Positions 40,968 through 51,933 are shown, counted from the stretch's first letter. The stretch is 64,000 nucleotides of DNA from Macrosoma leucophasiata (GCA_036365455.1 JAWQUS010000030.1:19798001-19862000), one strand, 5' to 3'. Made by a program: numbers and translations. The notes: a model not told the origin generated them from the letters alone.

Positions 40968-41299
40968 AAAATGGAAAGAAAAATTTGACTTCAGGCGAGA
41001 CTCGAACTCGCGACCTACTGGGAATCTAGTCCAGCCGCTCTTCCAATTGAGCTACTGAAGCCCTGCCCGATTTGTCAAATCTTTCCTTCACATCTATTGC
41101 ATTGCTTTATGGTAGCAGCAGCGCCATCTATTACCAACTATGCTAGTTAGGAAACCGATATAATAGACTTTTCAGTTTATTGAATATCGTAAAGAAGTCG
41201 CTTTTACCCTTAATAATTGTTTTATATTATTTCGCATTAACATTTCGCATAAAATATATTTCACAAGCATGTGTTAATGCGAAATAATATAAAACAATT
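40968..41299 (-). mobile_element. Family E SINE with 5' palindrome
   Basis: TATTTCACAACAG at 40955-40967 and 41300-41312 is a 13-bp target duplication around the unit. On the minus strand the order is: palindrome (41272-41302 with 41212-41242, 31-bp arms, 29-nt spacer), about 150 bp of unique body, the tRNA-like cloverleaf at 41062-40987, then TCAAATTTTTCTTTCC. The tRNA-like part therefore lies near the 3' end, unlike most SINEs. Confidence 0.8.
40987..41062 (-). ncRNA. tRNA-like cloverleaf within family E SINE
   Basis: The acceptor stem GGCTTCA/TGAAGTC pairs (one G-U), a GCTC/GAGC D stem, and GCGAG/CTCGC with loop TTCGAGT as T arm. The anticodon position would read AGA, but the anticodon stem has a mismatch and the short variable arm does not fit tRNA-Ser. 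A functional tRNA is unlikely; it is the SINE's tRNA-derived part. Confidence 0.6.
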
Positions 41300-41643
41300 A
41301 TTTCACAACAGTTACGGTTAAAATAAGCGATTAAAGATCCGTCAAAGAAAATACCAATACGGTTAGGGAATTATTTGATAGTGTAGATATCGGCGGATAC
41401 AGATACACAGCTCTAGCACGTCACTGTTCCTCAGCCGCCAATCGATGAACTAACCAGCCTGAATGGGCAATCTTGTCGCAAACGTAATTCAATTGGATTT
41501 ATTGTTCAAAATGCCTTATTTGTACAAACGAGCCGTTGATTAATGGTGTTATAGAAATGTTTCAGGCAATCCATGGAATGGCAATTTTCTATTGATGTGA
41601 ATAAATCGTAGAATACAAATATATATACGTAATAGTAAACTGT

Positions 41644-41726
41644 AATTGCCGGAACAGATCAGCATAACACCTTAGGCCTCAGAAGTGGTAATGCATCTGC
41701 ATTTTGACCTCTGGTCTTCATGTCTT
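41644..41726 (+). repeat. Family A fragment
   Basis: AATTGCCGGAACAGATCAGC, CACCTTAGGCCTCAGAAGTG and TTGACCTCTGGTCTTCATGT. Confidence 0.65.
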
Positions 41727-41739
41727 AGGTCACACCGCG

Positions 41740-42415
41740 GACACTCTACCAAAATTCCATACAAATGCTTAATTCGGTCTCTATTACACAGACATCAATC
41801 AGTGCCGTGTATTTACACGTGCACCTGTGTGCTTAGCACGTACAAAATACCAACCGTCGTCCATAAGAGGGGAGGAGGTTGGGTCATGCGGGGTAATCGG
41901 GCGGGACGTAGAAGTGTCCATTCTAGACGTAGTATTATTACATATTCTCTGCTTTGGGTGTCTATAGTTGTTGACCACTATCGCGCTCTATTTTGATGGT
42001 AATTCATAGGCCCGTTTTGACAGAGACAATTAGAACTCTCGTTTATTTAGTAGATTCAACTTTTGAAACGCTCGCGTTTCACACACATCACACATATTTT
42101 ATTTACCGGGTCGTCACGCGATACTATCTGCGATAAGTTTTTTAGTAGATGTCTGTGATCCATGTGAGTATACGCATTCATGCTTCTTTACCACATTCGT
42201 AAAATTAAAAAAAAAACTGAATATTACTTTATTCGACAATATTGGTGGAGACAGTATCTGTCATCAACATCTAAAATTTGATATAACAAATAAGTTTAAT
42301 TTAAAAATTAATTAGGGCTGTACATTTAAACATGATTTCTCAAAAACCTGGTATTTGAATTATGCCTTTGTATTACTGAGGGTGCGCAACTAATGTATTA
42401 AATAAAAGGATAGGG
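41740..42415. other. Unassigned stretch
   Basis: A plus frame at 41685-41996 starts in family A and shows no domain. Nothing else recognised. Confidence 0.45.
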
Positions 42416-42421
42416 TAATAA

Positions 42422-42805
42422 CTAATAATCAATGCGAAGACGTTTCCTTTAATTAGCATAATCCGCCCATCGCTTATCAATCAAACCAAGTCCATACAGG
42501 TCTCAGGCACAACAGCCAGGGTACGCACCCTCCGGCCATTCTCCCCACCACGTCATCCAAAGCCTCCACCACACAACACCACACATACTTACCACACAAC
42601 CATTGCAGAGTACCAACAAGGACATACAGACAGGAACGAATTCAACCAGCGATGGATTGAAAATGTCTCTACTCGTCGGCGCACACGCATCGGGATTCAG
42701 AGAAGAAATGAAAACAATAGGCGGTTCATAAACAGGTTTCCACAAAAGGTGGACGGTACATTGTTGAGACAAAACAAGATACAGTATTACTTAATTGAGT
42801 TTTAA
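42422..42805 (+). other. Stop-free frame without a start, possible exon
   Basis: The plus frame is open for 127 codons from after TAA at 42419 to TAA at 42803, longer than expected for this composition, yet has no in-frame ATG. It encodes a Pro/Thr/His-rich part and then RWIENVSTRRRTRIGIQRRN, strongly basic. CCAAGTCCATACAG|GTC at 42499 could be a splice acceptor. It may be a host exon, a transposon ORF1 fragment, or chance. I do not recognise it. Confidence 0.3.
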
Positions 42806-43097
42806 ATCGCGGTTATTGGCCCGGCGAATACTTTTTTCAGTATTGATAACCCGGCTATTTGTCTCTTGAAATGAGTGTTGTGAATTTTAATTATCGATTG
42901 TTTCTCGATTGCAGTTTAATGTACAGGATTAACCGGAATTAGTGTGCCCATTTCATTGTCGGAGACATCTGCCTTTTCAAAATGGAGGGTATTTGGTAAC
43001 CTTTTTATGAGCATGCCCCATTTTTCTACTTGGTACTTTGGGCAAGTGCTCAAAACGCGGTCATAGGTCTTCTTGTTTCTTTATCAGGTTATATTAT
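42806..43097. other. Unassigned stretch
   Basis: No repeat or frame supported. Confidence 0.5.
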
Positions 43098-43212
43098 TAT
43101 CTGTGGTGAAAGTTGCAAACAAACGTATAGTTCACGTTGATACACCGTACGTTACCTGACTGTAACACGATAGTTCTAAGCACTACCATTTAGCCACAAG
43201 TAGATTAAGTTA
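43098..43212 (-). repeat. Family A, internal deletion, old
   Basis: AAGTTGCAAACAAACGTATA joins directly to ACGTTACCTGACTGTAACAC, losing about 110 bp. Confidence 0.6.
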
Positions 43213-43275
43213 TATGCAGGCTTCGCCTCTGTCAAAGTACAAACCCAAGTGGGCCTATGCCTGTCGCCTAGATGT
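43213..43275. mobile_element. Family I (hAT-type) internal fragment
   Basis: ATGCAGGCTTCGCCTCTGTC, AAAGTACAAACCCAAGTGGG and CCTGTCGCCTAGATGTT match the inside of the MITEs at 55429 and 59508; both termini are missing. Confidence 0.7.
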
Positions 43276-43290
43276 TCTAATAAATAAATG

Positions 43291-43954
43291 AAATAAATAT
43301 ATATTTTTAAAAGCTCCAAATCAATTGCAGAAACATCATTATGTTGGTTTAATTATTTCTGTAGCGCTAATAGTCTCTAATGAATATTTAAAAGGAGATG
43401 GTTCAAAGTTCTATGGGACTTGGGCCACTGCTTGTGCATATAAGGGTAACAGGGAAATGAACCCATTAAATTCATACGAACATTCTTTTTCGAAAATAAT
43501 TTATATATTTTTATCACAAGATTTATTAAAAAAAATCTTGATGTTTCTTAATCTCTCCAGACACGAGAAAAATATGACAATTGAAATTCAATTGTGTCTC
43601 GCCGCCGGTGGCCGTACGATCCTTGAAGGATTAAACACTTAATTGTCGATGTCAGGTGACATGAAAATTAGGTTTAACAATCTGAGGTCTATTAATCGGA
43701 ATATCGATTTTTCGGACGGCAAGAATCTATTATTTTAATCGATCCGTAGTACTAGATCACGTCAGTAAATCGATAGTTCACGCTAGAGAATCGAGGTTTG
43801 ATCTTTTTGTTTTAATAACAACCATACAAACAGTACAATGTAGATGCAAAATAACACAAATATAGTGAAAAATCACATACCTACCACAACTTCGTGTTAC
43901 ACAATACATACATATAGATATTATGATATAATATATCATATATATGCATATATT
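43291..43954. other. Unassigned stretch with ATCGATT-rich patch
   Basis: A plus frame at 43325-43642 has no domain or signal. ATCGATTTTTCGG near 43705 and a similar cluster near 44070 suggest a diverged repeat pair. Confidence 0.4.
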
Positions 43955-44041
43955 ACATGCAACGAAGGTGAAAGACCAGCATGCAGTTCACATGGATGTA
44001 AGTGATCCTACACCCATCAAAAACACCAAGAGGTCAAAATA
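43955..44041 (-). repeat. Family A 3' fragment
   Basis: CGAAGGTGAAAGACCAGCAT and AGTTCACATGGATGTAAGTG. Confidence 0.6.
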
Positions 44042-44750
44042 TAAAAAACAGATCGATTAATCGGACATCGATTTTTCCCACGTCGATTTGACCGTGGATC
44101 GACACTTATGACACTTGGATTCGTATCGATTCAAAAATGGATCAGAAAGAATCGCGACATCTCTAATGACAAGATCGATGCCGATAAAATAATCGCATTT
44201 TACAGTATTATACATTTTTTTTGTTTTATAAATGCTCAGTTAAAACATTTTTTATTAAAAAGCTGTACATTTATTGTAGTACTCTGCAAACGTCAACGTA
44301 TTATTTAACCATTTTTAAGTTCATGAGTACCGTGCCGTTTGATTCGATTTTTGAACGTAGGTATACATTCTGTCATTCAAGGCGTCGCCATGTTGATGTT
44401 TTTTAAGGCAATATTTAAAACTATTTTATTTTCGTACTAAGCTATCTAGATAAAAAAATACAAATAATTAATTTTCCTGAAATCAAGATATTTTTCTCCT
44501 TTTTTTGGAACATGCACAAGCTATATCCCAAATTGAAACATCTCCTTTCCTTATTTAAGCCTGTTTAAGTGCTACGATCCTTAGAAATGCCGACGCATAA
44601 CTTCTACATAAACTACACGCTGCGTTTAATGTCGAAGAAGAATCTATCATTCCAAATGCCTTAATTTCATTAAAGACGTGTCTTTGTGCATTTTTTAGGA
44701 CTCTGTGGCACGCTCCAAATCGGACGAGTTTGCCTACTCAATTATAATAG
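44042..44750. other. Unassigned stretch
   Basis: No gene seen. The stretch near 44600-44745 is less AT-rich and may belong with the LINE ORF1-like fragment that follows. Confidence 0.4.
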
Positions 44751-45085
44751 TTTAGCGTCGCTTTTAGTTGCCTTAACACACTGGTGGCAAACGGTCTGAG
44801 GGCGTTCTTGCAACAGAAACTGGATGTGATGGACGAGGTGTCCGCCACCCAAATCTGTTCAACAAATTTCGACAAAGAAGACATAGCAAATTGCAATCTG
44901 ATTAAGTCGTTAAACAGATGCAACCAGATTGTGTCTCGTAGAAGTGAAGGGATTAAAAAAAGTCTGCAGGACATAATCACCCTGGAGGTGGATCCAGACG
45001 CGGTGCCGACGTTTGTGGCAAAGGATTTGAATAAGTTGCCCCCGTACCCTTCGACCATGTGGATATGAGTTGCCTTTCTGTCTTT
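44751..45085 (+). pseudogene. LINE ORF1-like coding fragment with frameshift
   Basis: The frame from 44751 (just after an in-frame TAG) reads VANGLRAFLQQKL, a Lys/Asp-rich middle, and VPTFVAKDLNKLPPYP. The VAxDLxxLPP motif is familiar from N-terminal regions of insect LINE-encoded proteins, usually followed by FDHVD. Here FDHVDMSCL occurs in the next frame (about 45042-45070), showing a one-base frameshift. The base composition is more balanced than its surroundings, consistent with former coding DNA. Confidence 0.55.
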
Positions 45086-45519
45086 TTTTCTAAAGATTTC
45101 GTAGGTGTTTCAGTATTTGCCTTTTTCCCATTTATTCAAGTACACACCAAAAAAATAAAAATTCCTTTTCCTTTAAGTGGTGTGGCTATCTATAGTGTAG
45201 GAGTCATTGAGAGGCAATTTACTCCTGTTCCGGAACTTGCTAAGCCAAGTCCAGGTTATCAGTCAATTACGATAATAGTCAGATCCAGTTGTATACCCAG
45301 CGGTGGTTTACAGGACTCTGATTATGGGTCAGCAACTATCCATCAATCACTCTTGTTTTACAATTATACAGTTGAATAGTGAGAAGAACTTTCCTGTTAC
45401 AGTTGTAACAGCTTTAGTGAAAGAATGTTTTAGGGGTACTCCGTTCCATCCCTCAAGAGTGTCAATGCATCGACATAGAAATGTTTGGTTTCATTAAGAT
45501 GTTGATAGGCTACAGTATT
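45086..45519. other. Mostly unassigned, with decayed family A at the end
   Basis: TTTCATTAAGATGTTGATAG and GGCTACAGTATTACAG near 45490-45518 look like the remnant into which the SINE at 45520 inserted; ACCATCAATGTAAACTGTAT continues at 45852. Confidence 0.45.
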
Positions 45520-45845
45520 ACAGCAACGACTGCCTCGTTGGCTCAGTGGTCGCAATCGCGATGGTCAAGACTGAGGGCCTGGGTTCGATCCACAGGTCGG
45601 GAAAATCTGATATTGGGTTTTTTTCTTTGAGGAAATGCCCAGTAGGAGCCTGGAGTCTGGTCGTGCCGCTCGATCTCTCTCCGGTCGTGTCGGATTGCCG
45701 TCCCGTCGGGCTACGAGAGTAATAGAGAGTGCACCTGTGTTTGCGCATACACTTGTGCACTATAATATCTCCGGCGCAGTTGGCTAGTCTCCGTTGAGAT
45801 TGGCCGCCGAGACCAAAACTCGGTCTGGAGGATATTGTTATTATT
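45520..45845 (+). mobile_element. Family F tRNA-derived SINE
   Basis: ACTGCCTCGTTGGCTCAGTG (A-box region), GGGTTCGATCC (B box) and a body with GGTCGTGCCGCTCGATCTCT and GTGCACCTGTGTTTGCGCAT, ending GGTCTGGAGGATATTGTTAT. This is the only copy in the window. Confidence 0.8.
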
Positions 45846-46159
45846 TATTAATGACCATCAATGTAAACTGTATGCTCGTTGACCATTTACTACTTCATGA
45901 CATATAAAAACATCACCCTTTCAGGCAGCAATTACAGGTTTGAAAAGAGAAAAGAAAACTAGATTCAAACTGGAAAAAAAACAAAATAATCTCCATACAA
46001 TTTAAATTGCATTCCAATACAATGTCCATACAAGTTTGTATGACATTCGCCTGACGAATTGCGCGGGGTGAACGACCGCACGTCTGCGCGCGCGCACATT
46101 TCTGTCCCTTTGTCGTACTGGACCTTACATAAAACTAGTATAAGCCATGCCCCTTTGTT

Positions 46160-46322
46160 TAATGTCATGAAGTCATAAACAAGTATCAATTCACGTTGAT
46201 GGTAAGAGAATACTGCAACCTATAAACATCTACATAAAAACCAAACATTTTAATGTAGATGCGTTACCACTCCTGAGGTCTAAGCTGTAATACCTCTGTG
46301 TCGAAAATTACGGAAACGTAAC
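46160..46322 (-). repeat. Family A, old copy
   Basis: GAAGTCATAAACAAGTATCA to GTGTCGAAAATTACGGAAAC. Confidence 0.6.
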
Positions 46323-46338
46323 TTCACGCCTATATATT

Positions 46339-46621
46339 TTTTTTATGTAATGAAAGTGGCAAATGAGCATGCAGTTCACATTGATGTTAAGTGATGACTG
46401 CAGCCTATAGACACCCACACAAAGATCAAGGTCAAAATGCGGATGCGTTACCACTCCTGAGGCCTAAGGTGTTATGCCTCTGTGCCGGCAATTACAGGGC
46501 CGTACATTACCACTTGAGCGGAACACGATAGTGCTGAACACTACCATTTAGCGCCAAGTTTATTAGGTAATACGGTGGTGCTTACGCCCGCGAGCTCCAT
46601 CACTAGAGTTCTACCACCAGT
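46339..46621 (-). repeat. Family A, full copy
   Basis: Starts in a T-run and ends GTTCTACCACCAGT; the terminal stem is weakened (GAGCTCCATCACTAGAGTTC). A 40-bp scrap follows at 46628-46668. Confidence 0.87.
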
Positions 46622-46696
46622 CAACATCACGGAACACGAGTGCTGAACAGTACCATTCGGTGGCAAGTACCCCGTAAGGGACTAAGCGTAAAGATA

Positions 46697-46697
46697 A

Positions 46698-46725
<28 letters not shown>
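46697..46725. repeat. (CA)n microsatellite
   Basis: An uninterrupted run of about 14 CA units. Confidence 0.9.
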
Positions 46726-46728
<3 letters not shown>

Positions 46729-46779
46729 CACAAACAATGATAACGACAATATTTAATTCCTCGTGTTTTTTATGTCAAA

Positions 46780-46875
46780 GGATTGACAGACAAGCCAGCT
46801 GATGGAAAGTGGTTACCGTCGCCTATGAAAATTTGCAACACCAGGGGAGTTGCCAACGCCCTGCCAGATCTTCGA
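46780..46875 (-). pseudogene. LINE tail fragment, same family as 23763
   Basis: GACAGACAAGCCAGCTGATG and CAACACCAGGGGAGTTGCCA. This uninterrupted version shows where the MITE at 23846 inserted in the other copy. Confidence 0.65.
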
Positions 46876-47205
46876 GTCTATCTGTGATTGAACGCCTTAT
46901 CGATATATAAAGCCTTCGCAGGGTGCTAACTGGCACGCTAATGTCAGAGTATGTTAACGATAACAACTTGAGTTGGCAACTTGTAAGTCTTCCGTTAGAG
47001 TCAAGTGACCGTAATGATGGCATTTACGTAATAAACTGGAGTGTACTGTATTTTACATAGTTATTTTATCATCAGGTTTCTTCTGTTATTTCTGGATACT
47101 GTTTACGGTAGGGTGTCTAGTAACGTGTGTTCACGCCTGTAATCCCCAAAGCGCTACCGCAAAGCGAAATTGCTTGTTTGTCATTTCGTTATATTAAAAA
47201 AACCG

Positions 47206-47458
47206 GTCAAGTGCGTGTCGGGCCACGCGCAGTGTAGGATTCCGTAGTTACAAAGTAAGAGATGTACGAGTAATGAAAAAAAAAATTATGGAGTTGTTCG
47301 AAATTTTGGGGGCGTAGTAAAGATTTATACTTGTGCCAAATTTCAAGTCTCTAATACTAATAGTTTTTGCGCTAACCCGAGGACGGACAGACAGACAGAC
47401 AGACAGACGGACATGTCGAAACTATAAGGGTTCCTTGTTTACTACGGAACCCTAAAAA
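47206..47458 (+). repeat. Family K repeat
   Basis: CCGGTCAAGTGCGTGTCGGG at the left, an oligo-GACA run, and TACGGAACCCTAAAAA at the right. TAGGGTTCCGTA-type ends recur at 49189 and 50752. Confidence 0.75.
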
Positions 47459-47489
47459 TATGTTATTGGTAGCATTCACTTAGACACAG

Positions 47490-47753
47490 TAGATACCCAG
47501 CAACAAATATTGCACATCAAGCCTACGAAAGAGACAATCGGCCAGTTTCGATTTCGTAGAGTGTTATCACTGTCGCACACTGCCTACGTAAGCATTGATA
47601 GTGCGATTATAGTCAAAACTCAATCAAAATCTGTGTCAAATGCTTGACAAACATCAGTTAAGTAAGGTGCGAAAGAGATAACTCTCTACAAGGCCGAAAT
47701 AAGCCGAAGTCTTCGTCCTGAGGTCGAAGTGCAATATTTATTGTTGGATAGTG
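47490..47753 (+). mobile_element. Family G MITE, older copy
   Basis: CCCAGCAACAAATATTGCAC and the inverted GTGCAATATTTATTGTTGGA are the termini. It lies next to a second copy, 15 bp away. Confidence 0.8.
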
Positions 47754-47768
47754 GTTGGATACTAGATA

Positions 47769-48018
47769 CAGTGCTCAACAAGAAATAATGCACATCGAGT
47801 CTATAAAAGTGACAATCGGCTAGTTTCGGCTTCATAGAGCGTTATCTCTGCTGCACACTGGCTACGTAAGCATCCGTAGTCCGGTATTGGTCAAAACTTG
47901 ACCAAAATGGTCGACAAACGTCAAAATGGTAAGGTGCGAAAGAGATAACGCTCTACAGATCCGAAATGAGGTGAATCTCTTCCTGAGGTCGATGTGCTTT
48001 ATTTCTTGTTGAATACTG
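47769..48018 (+). mobile_element. Family G MITE, complete (reference)
   Basis: The termini CAGTGCTCAACAAGAAATAA and (inverted) CAGTATTCAACAAGAAATAA continue into near-complementary arms of about 80 bp, including CGTTATCTCT/AGAGATAACG. TA on both sides (47767-47768, 48019-48020) fits a Tc1/mariner-type target. No coding capacity. Other copies lie at 2490, 37060, 47490 and 62091. Confidence 0.88.
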
Positions 48019-48020
48019 TA

Positions 48021-49186
48021 CATCATTTAACATCGATAGGGAAACTAGAAGCCACACAATAATCGAGACAACGTTAGGTAGATAGCAGTCTTTGTAATAA
48101 CAATTGAGCTGGTTACAATAGATTATAACTTTATAGGGCTTCACGAGATACTGATACTTACTATTTATGCAGTAACTACGTAATATAATTGTATTTAAAT
48201 CGCTCAATCTTTGCTAAGAGAATGTGCACCTGTATTAAGTGGACTCTTGGGACAACATTGTATTCTTTTAATTGTCCTTCAATTTATATTTAACTCATAA
48301 ACTCACGCGAATGAATTAACTGATTTTCAAATGGAGAGTAAATACCTAATTTCAATATGCGGAGAAAACATCTGTGACATAGACAATACAGTAAGTTGAG
48401 TTAAAAAAAAAACTCTTTGCCATATGATAATAACTAGTCTTACAATTTACAATACCTGTATTACAACCCACAATTTAGTTTGGGAGACTTCTTTCTTAAT
48501 TCCGAAATTTTCACTGACTTATATCAGTTTACTAAAATTCAACTCTATCGCTCCAGGATTTCTCGAGAAAATCGACTATGGCAGGCGAACAAATAGACAG
48601 ACCCATGAGTGATTTTTCCTTTTGAATGGAACCCAAAAAATAGACGTATTAATATCCAGCTGTATGTATTTAAACAAATCGAAAGTTATGAGTAACATAA
48701 AGAAGGTTGCTGTCACATTACCTTCCCCACAGTTTCTTGATTCATGAGCTTCGGTCATGCTATGCTTTTATATTAAATGATTTGTCATAATATTACCAAT
48801 GGACCAAATGTCCACCAATAATGTGTATAAAATACGTCGATCTGTCTGTCAATTTAAGTTTAGTGGACCCGTATGTTGATGCGCCTTCGGCTGTATTATT
48901 TTTTTTCAGATTGGCAAAGCAATGTTAAATATGAAAAAAAGAAATTAAATCGGTCCAAGGATGCAACCCTGTGGCATAACTTAACATTAATAATGACGAA
49001 TGCGTAACTGAAACATTCTATGTCGTGACTATACTTGTCATCGAGATAATTTAATATGAAGGTTCACATTATACTTACATATGACTTTCTTCATTTTGTT
49101 TAGTACCTATTATTTCTGATAATTTCATGTCAGTAGGTCAGGTCAGTAGCTAGCAATAGATTATTTTCCGATTTGTACTGTTTCGT
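48021..49186. other. Unassigned stretch
   Basis: AT-rich with a few short frames that show no domain. GACAGACCCATGAGTG near 48597 hints at a decayed family K-like piece. Confidence 0.45.
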
Positions 49187-49188
49187 TT

Positions 49189-49844
49189 TTAGGGTTCCGT
49201 AGTAAATAGGGAATCCTTATATTTTCGCCATGTCCGTCTGTCTGTCTGTCTGTTAAGCTCGTTGTGACTTATTAAGCTTTAAATTGCCAATTTTCCTTAG
49301 AGTCAAGTGTCCACCCCTCTACCAACTGAAACGGTTGTTGTTAGAAATTTAAACGTAACGGCAATAGTAGCTACATTAAAAGGAAAACAATCACACTTAT
49401 GTTGGCTTTACAAGTTTGCGAGTAATAGTCAACCAAATGTAGGTATTTTAGTCAAGAGTTTTGAACTACTCCTTACAAATTTTTTTTTTCATTAGATTTT
49501 TTTTATTTCATAAAAGTGGCAAACAAGCATGTAGTTCACATTGATGTCAAGTGATGACTGCAGCCTATAGACACCCACACAATGATCAGAGGTCAAAATG
49601 CAGATGCGCTGCCACTCCTGAGGCATTAGGTGTTATGTCTCTGTGCCGGAAATTACAGGGCCGTACATTACCACCTGACCGGAACACGATAATGCTGAAC
49701 ACTACCATTTAGCGGCAAGTATATTAGGTAATGAGGTGGTGCCTACGCCCGCGAACTACGTCACTGGAGCTCTACCACCAGTAATTCAAACCTAAAGACT
49801 TTGGAACCCTACAATGAGCGGGGTCCGCCACGCACTTGACCTTT
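49189..49844 (-). repeat. Family K repeat, interrupted
   Basis: TTTTTAGGGTTCCGTAGTAA to GGGGTCCGCCACGCACTTGA on the minus strand, interrupted at about 49495-49782 by a family A copy. Confidence 0.75.
49500..49782 (-). repeat. Family A, full copy inside family K
   Basis: T-run, then CATAAAAGTGGCAAACAAGC, ending GAGCTCTACCACCAGT. Confidence 0.87.
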
Positions 49845-50107
49845 TTTTTCTTTTGTGTAATAATTATTTGTATTGATATTACTTCAGTGTTGATTATTGT
49901 TATGAAACCACCATTATACAGTTAGGTATTATCTATTCCTCTGGATCTTGACACCGATTATTACAAGATTGGAACACTTGAGTCACTTGAACGATTGGAT
50001 CACTTTAAAGATGAAGATGACTGTGATAGTCTTAAAGAAAACTTACTCCACTCCTTCAAGAATCTTCGGAGTTAAGAACAATTTAGTAAAGATGTTATTT
50101 TGTTTAT

Positions 50108-50755
50108 CAATAATCAAACAAGTGCGAGTTCGACTCGCGTGGTGAAGGTTCCGTAATTAAAATAAATATTTTCGAAAATATTACAAATTTAAAATGCAGG
50201 GACATAGCGGTTACGGTGGTACCGGCAGAGGGGGTTATATTATTAAGAAATTTCGATTTAATTTGAATACTCAAACTTCTTATAGGTTTTCCAGTAATCT
50301 AAAGGCAAAGAACTATTTTCCACATATTTTTCAAAATTTTAAGTTCAGTAGTTTCGGAGATAGGAGGGGGGGAATGGTCAATTTTCATCGTTTTTCTTAA
50401 ATAACTTCAAATTTGTATATGCAAAAATTATAAAAAAATATATCTGAGATGCTGACAACAACCTCTTTCATTTGATATGTCACACGACACAGTTTACGAA
50501 TTTTCTTTTTTTAATTTTCTGATTCACCCCCTGAAAGTGGCCCCCTGTTTAAAATTTATTATTTTACTTGACGTGTTCATCTTTGTGTCAGCAATTTACA
50601 TGTATTCATCAAATTTCAACTCAATTTGTCGAGTAGTTTCGGAGCAAATTGGCTGTGACAGACGAACAGACAGACAGACAGCCAGACAGACAGACGCACG
50701 AGTGATCCTATAAGGGTTCCTTTTTTCCTTTTAAGGTACGGAACCCTAAAAAACT
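50108..50755 (+). repeat. Family K repeat, long copy
   Basis: CAAACAAGTGCGAGTTCGAC, AAGGTTCCGTAATTAAAA, an oligo-GACA run near 50670 and TAAGGTACGGAACCCTAAAA. The frame at 50194-50400 inside it looks like a by-product, though GGGACATAGCGGTTACGGTG is a conserved-looking patch. Confidence 0.75.
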
Positions 50756-50886
50756 ATCACGTATTAACTTATCCAGTGAAGGCGCGATTATAAAAGGTAC
50801 CTAAATCTTTCATTGCACCATAATTTCTTCTGCTTTTATTTGTCCGAATGAAAACGACAAAATCAATTTCACCCTGACAACAGTAC

Positions 50887-51019
50887 CTGCGGCTTGCAGA
50901 CCGAACAATAACATAAATAGTACCAGCGAATATAACAATAATTTCACACCGTACCGACCACAGCAGGCGGTCGGCCTGATGGACACAGATTGCACGTTTC
51001 CACTGCAGTTAAGCGACAT
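50887..51019 (-). other. Candidate host exon: transmembrane segment with splice donor
   Basis: The minus frame from ATG at 51019 reads MSLNCSGNVQSVSIRPTACC, then GRYGVKLLLYSLVLFMLLFG, a convincing membrane segment after a Cys pair and a basic residue. GCCGCAG|GTACTG at 50887/50886 is a good 5' splice donor. The pattern resembles the first transmembrane segment of tetraspanin-type proteins (weak, by memory). An acceptor such as TTAACTGCAG lies near 51008, so ATG may not be the true start. No neighbouring exon is seen. Confidence 0.3.
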
Positions 51020-51216
51020 TTAATTTGGAATTGTATAATTTTATTGCATATCCACTTAACATTAGATTCAAAAGGTGTTTATAGGCCTTTTGCCTCCATC
51101 TTTGGACTATGTATCAGCAAGAGTTTAGGTAATAAAAGACCACACAGGACTGTTTCGTTTAAACTAGACAATCATCAGGGTCAGTGTAATAACATTTTAT
51201 GTCGTGTTTTATGTAA
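51020..51216. other. Unassigned
   Basis: Sequence upstream (on the minus strand) of the candidate exon; no clear promoter motif. Confidence 0.4.
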
Positions 51217-51346
51217 ACATGGCCCATGGAACTCATAAGAAGACTCAAGGTCACGCAGAGAGCAATGGAGAGAGCTATGCTCGGAGTTTCCTTACGAGAT
51301 CGAATAAGAAATGAGGTGATCCGCATGTGAACCAAAGTAATATACA
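51217..51346 (+). pseudogene. LINE ORF2 fragment with internal stop
   Basis: Reads TWPMELIRRLKVTQRAMERA then MLGVSLRDRIRNEVIRM, stop, TKVIYN. MLGVSLRDRIRNExIR is a motif downstream of the RT palm in a widespread insect LINE group; the stop replaces a codon after it. Too short for a normal gene call. Confidence 0.8.
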
Positions 51347-51930
51347 ATCTATATATTCAACAAAGCCTAGCCTAGCATTTGGGGAGGGCTTTCTCCAGCA
51401 GTTCTTGCTGTTTGTAAAAGAGAGTATGGAACATTCTGTTGATACCTATTTTTATTATTAAGTATTTTTGGTCCATTATTTATTTTATTTGTATTTACTT
51501 TAACATATTAATCAACGTATCAGTTGTTATTCGTTTTAATTTTATATTTGCAATTTGAAATATCACAAGCAAATTAGGTATGTAGGTATATTATTTCCAA
51601 GTGATTACAATTTTTTTTAATTTTTTAGTTTGAGTTCTTTTTGGATGAAACGATCGTGTTTTAACCGTAGATGCAATAAAGAAGTATTTATTTTAATGTT
51701 TATACCAGTTCCCAAATGAAACGATTTGGTTTTAGATTAATTTGTATAGTCTGCACAATTTCTGCAACATCCATATCTTCGGAGATTGTTTAACAGAAAA
51801 ATGCAATGCTCAGGCTTAAATTAGTATTGTAAGAGGGTCAATTCATATCCCACCCGCTCACCCAGAGCAGATTGGTGTGATCATGGAGACAAGCGTTGAT
51901 CACGTAGGGTTTTTCGAGAATTTTGTTCTC
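51347..51930. other. Unassigned AT-rich stretch
   Basis: No gene or window-recurrent repeat seen. Confidence 0.5.
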
Positions 51931-51933
51931 ATC

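Noticed and set aside
43325..43642. 105-codon plus frame
   Set aside because: Tempting length, but no domain, signal or splice context, in AT-rich sequence where such frames arise by chance.
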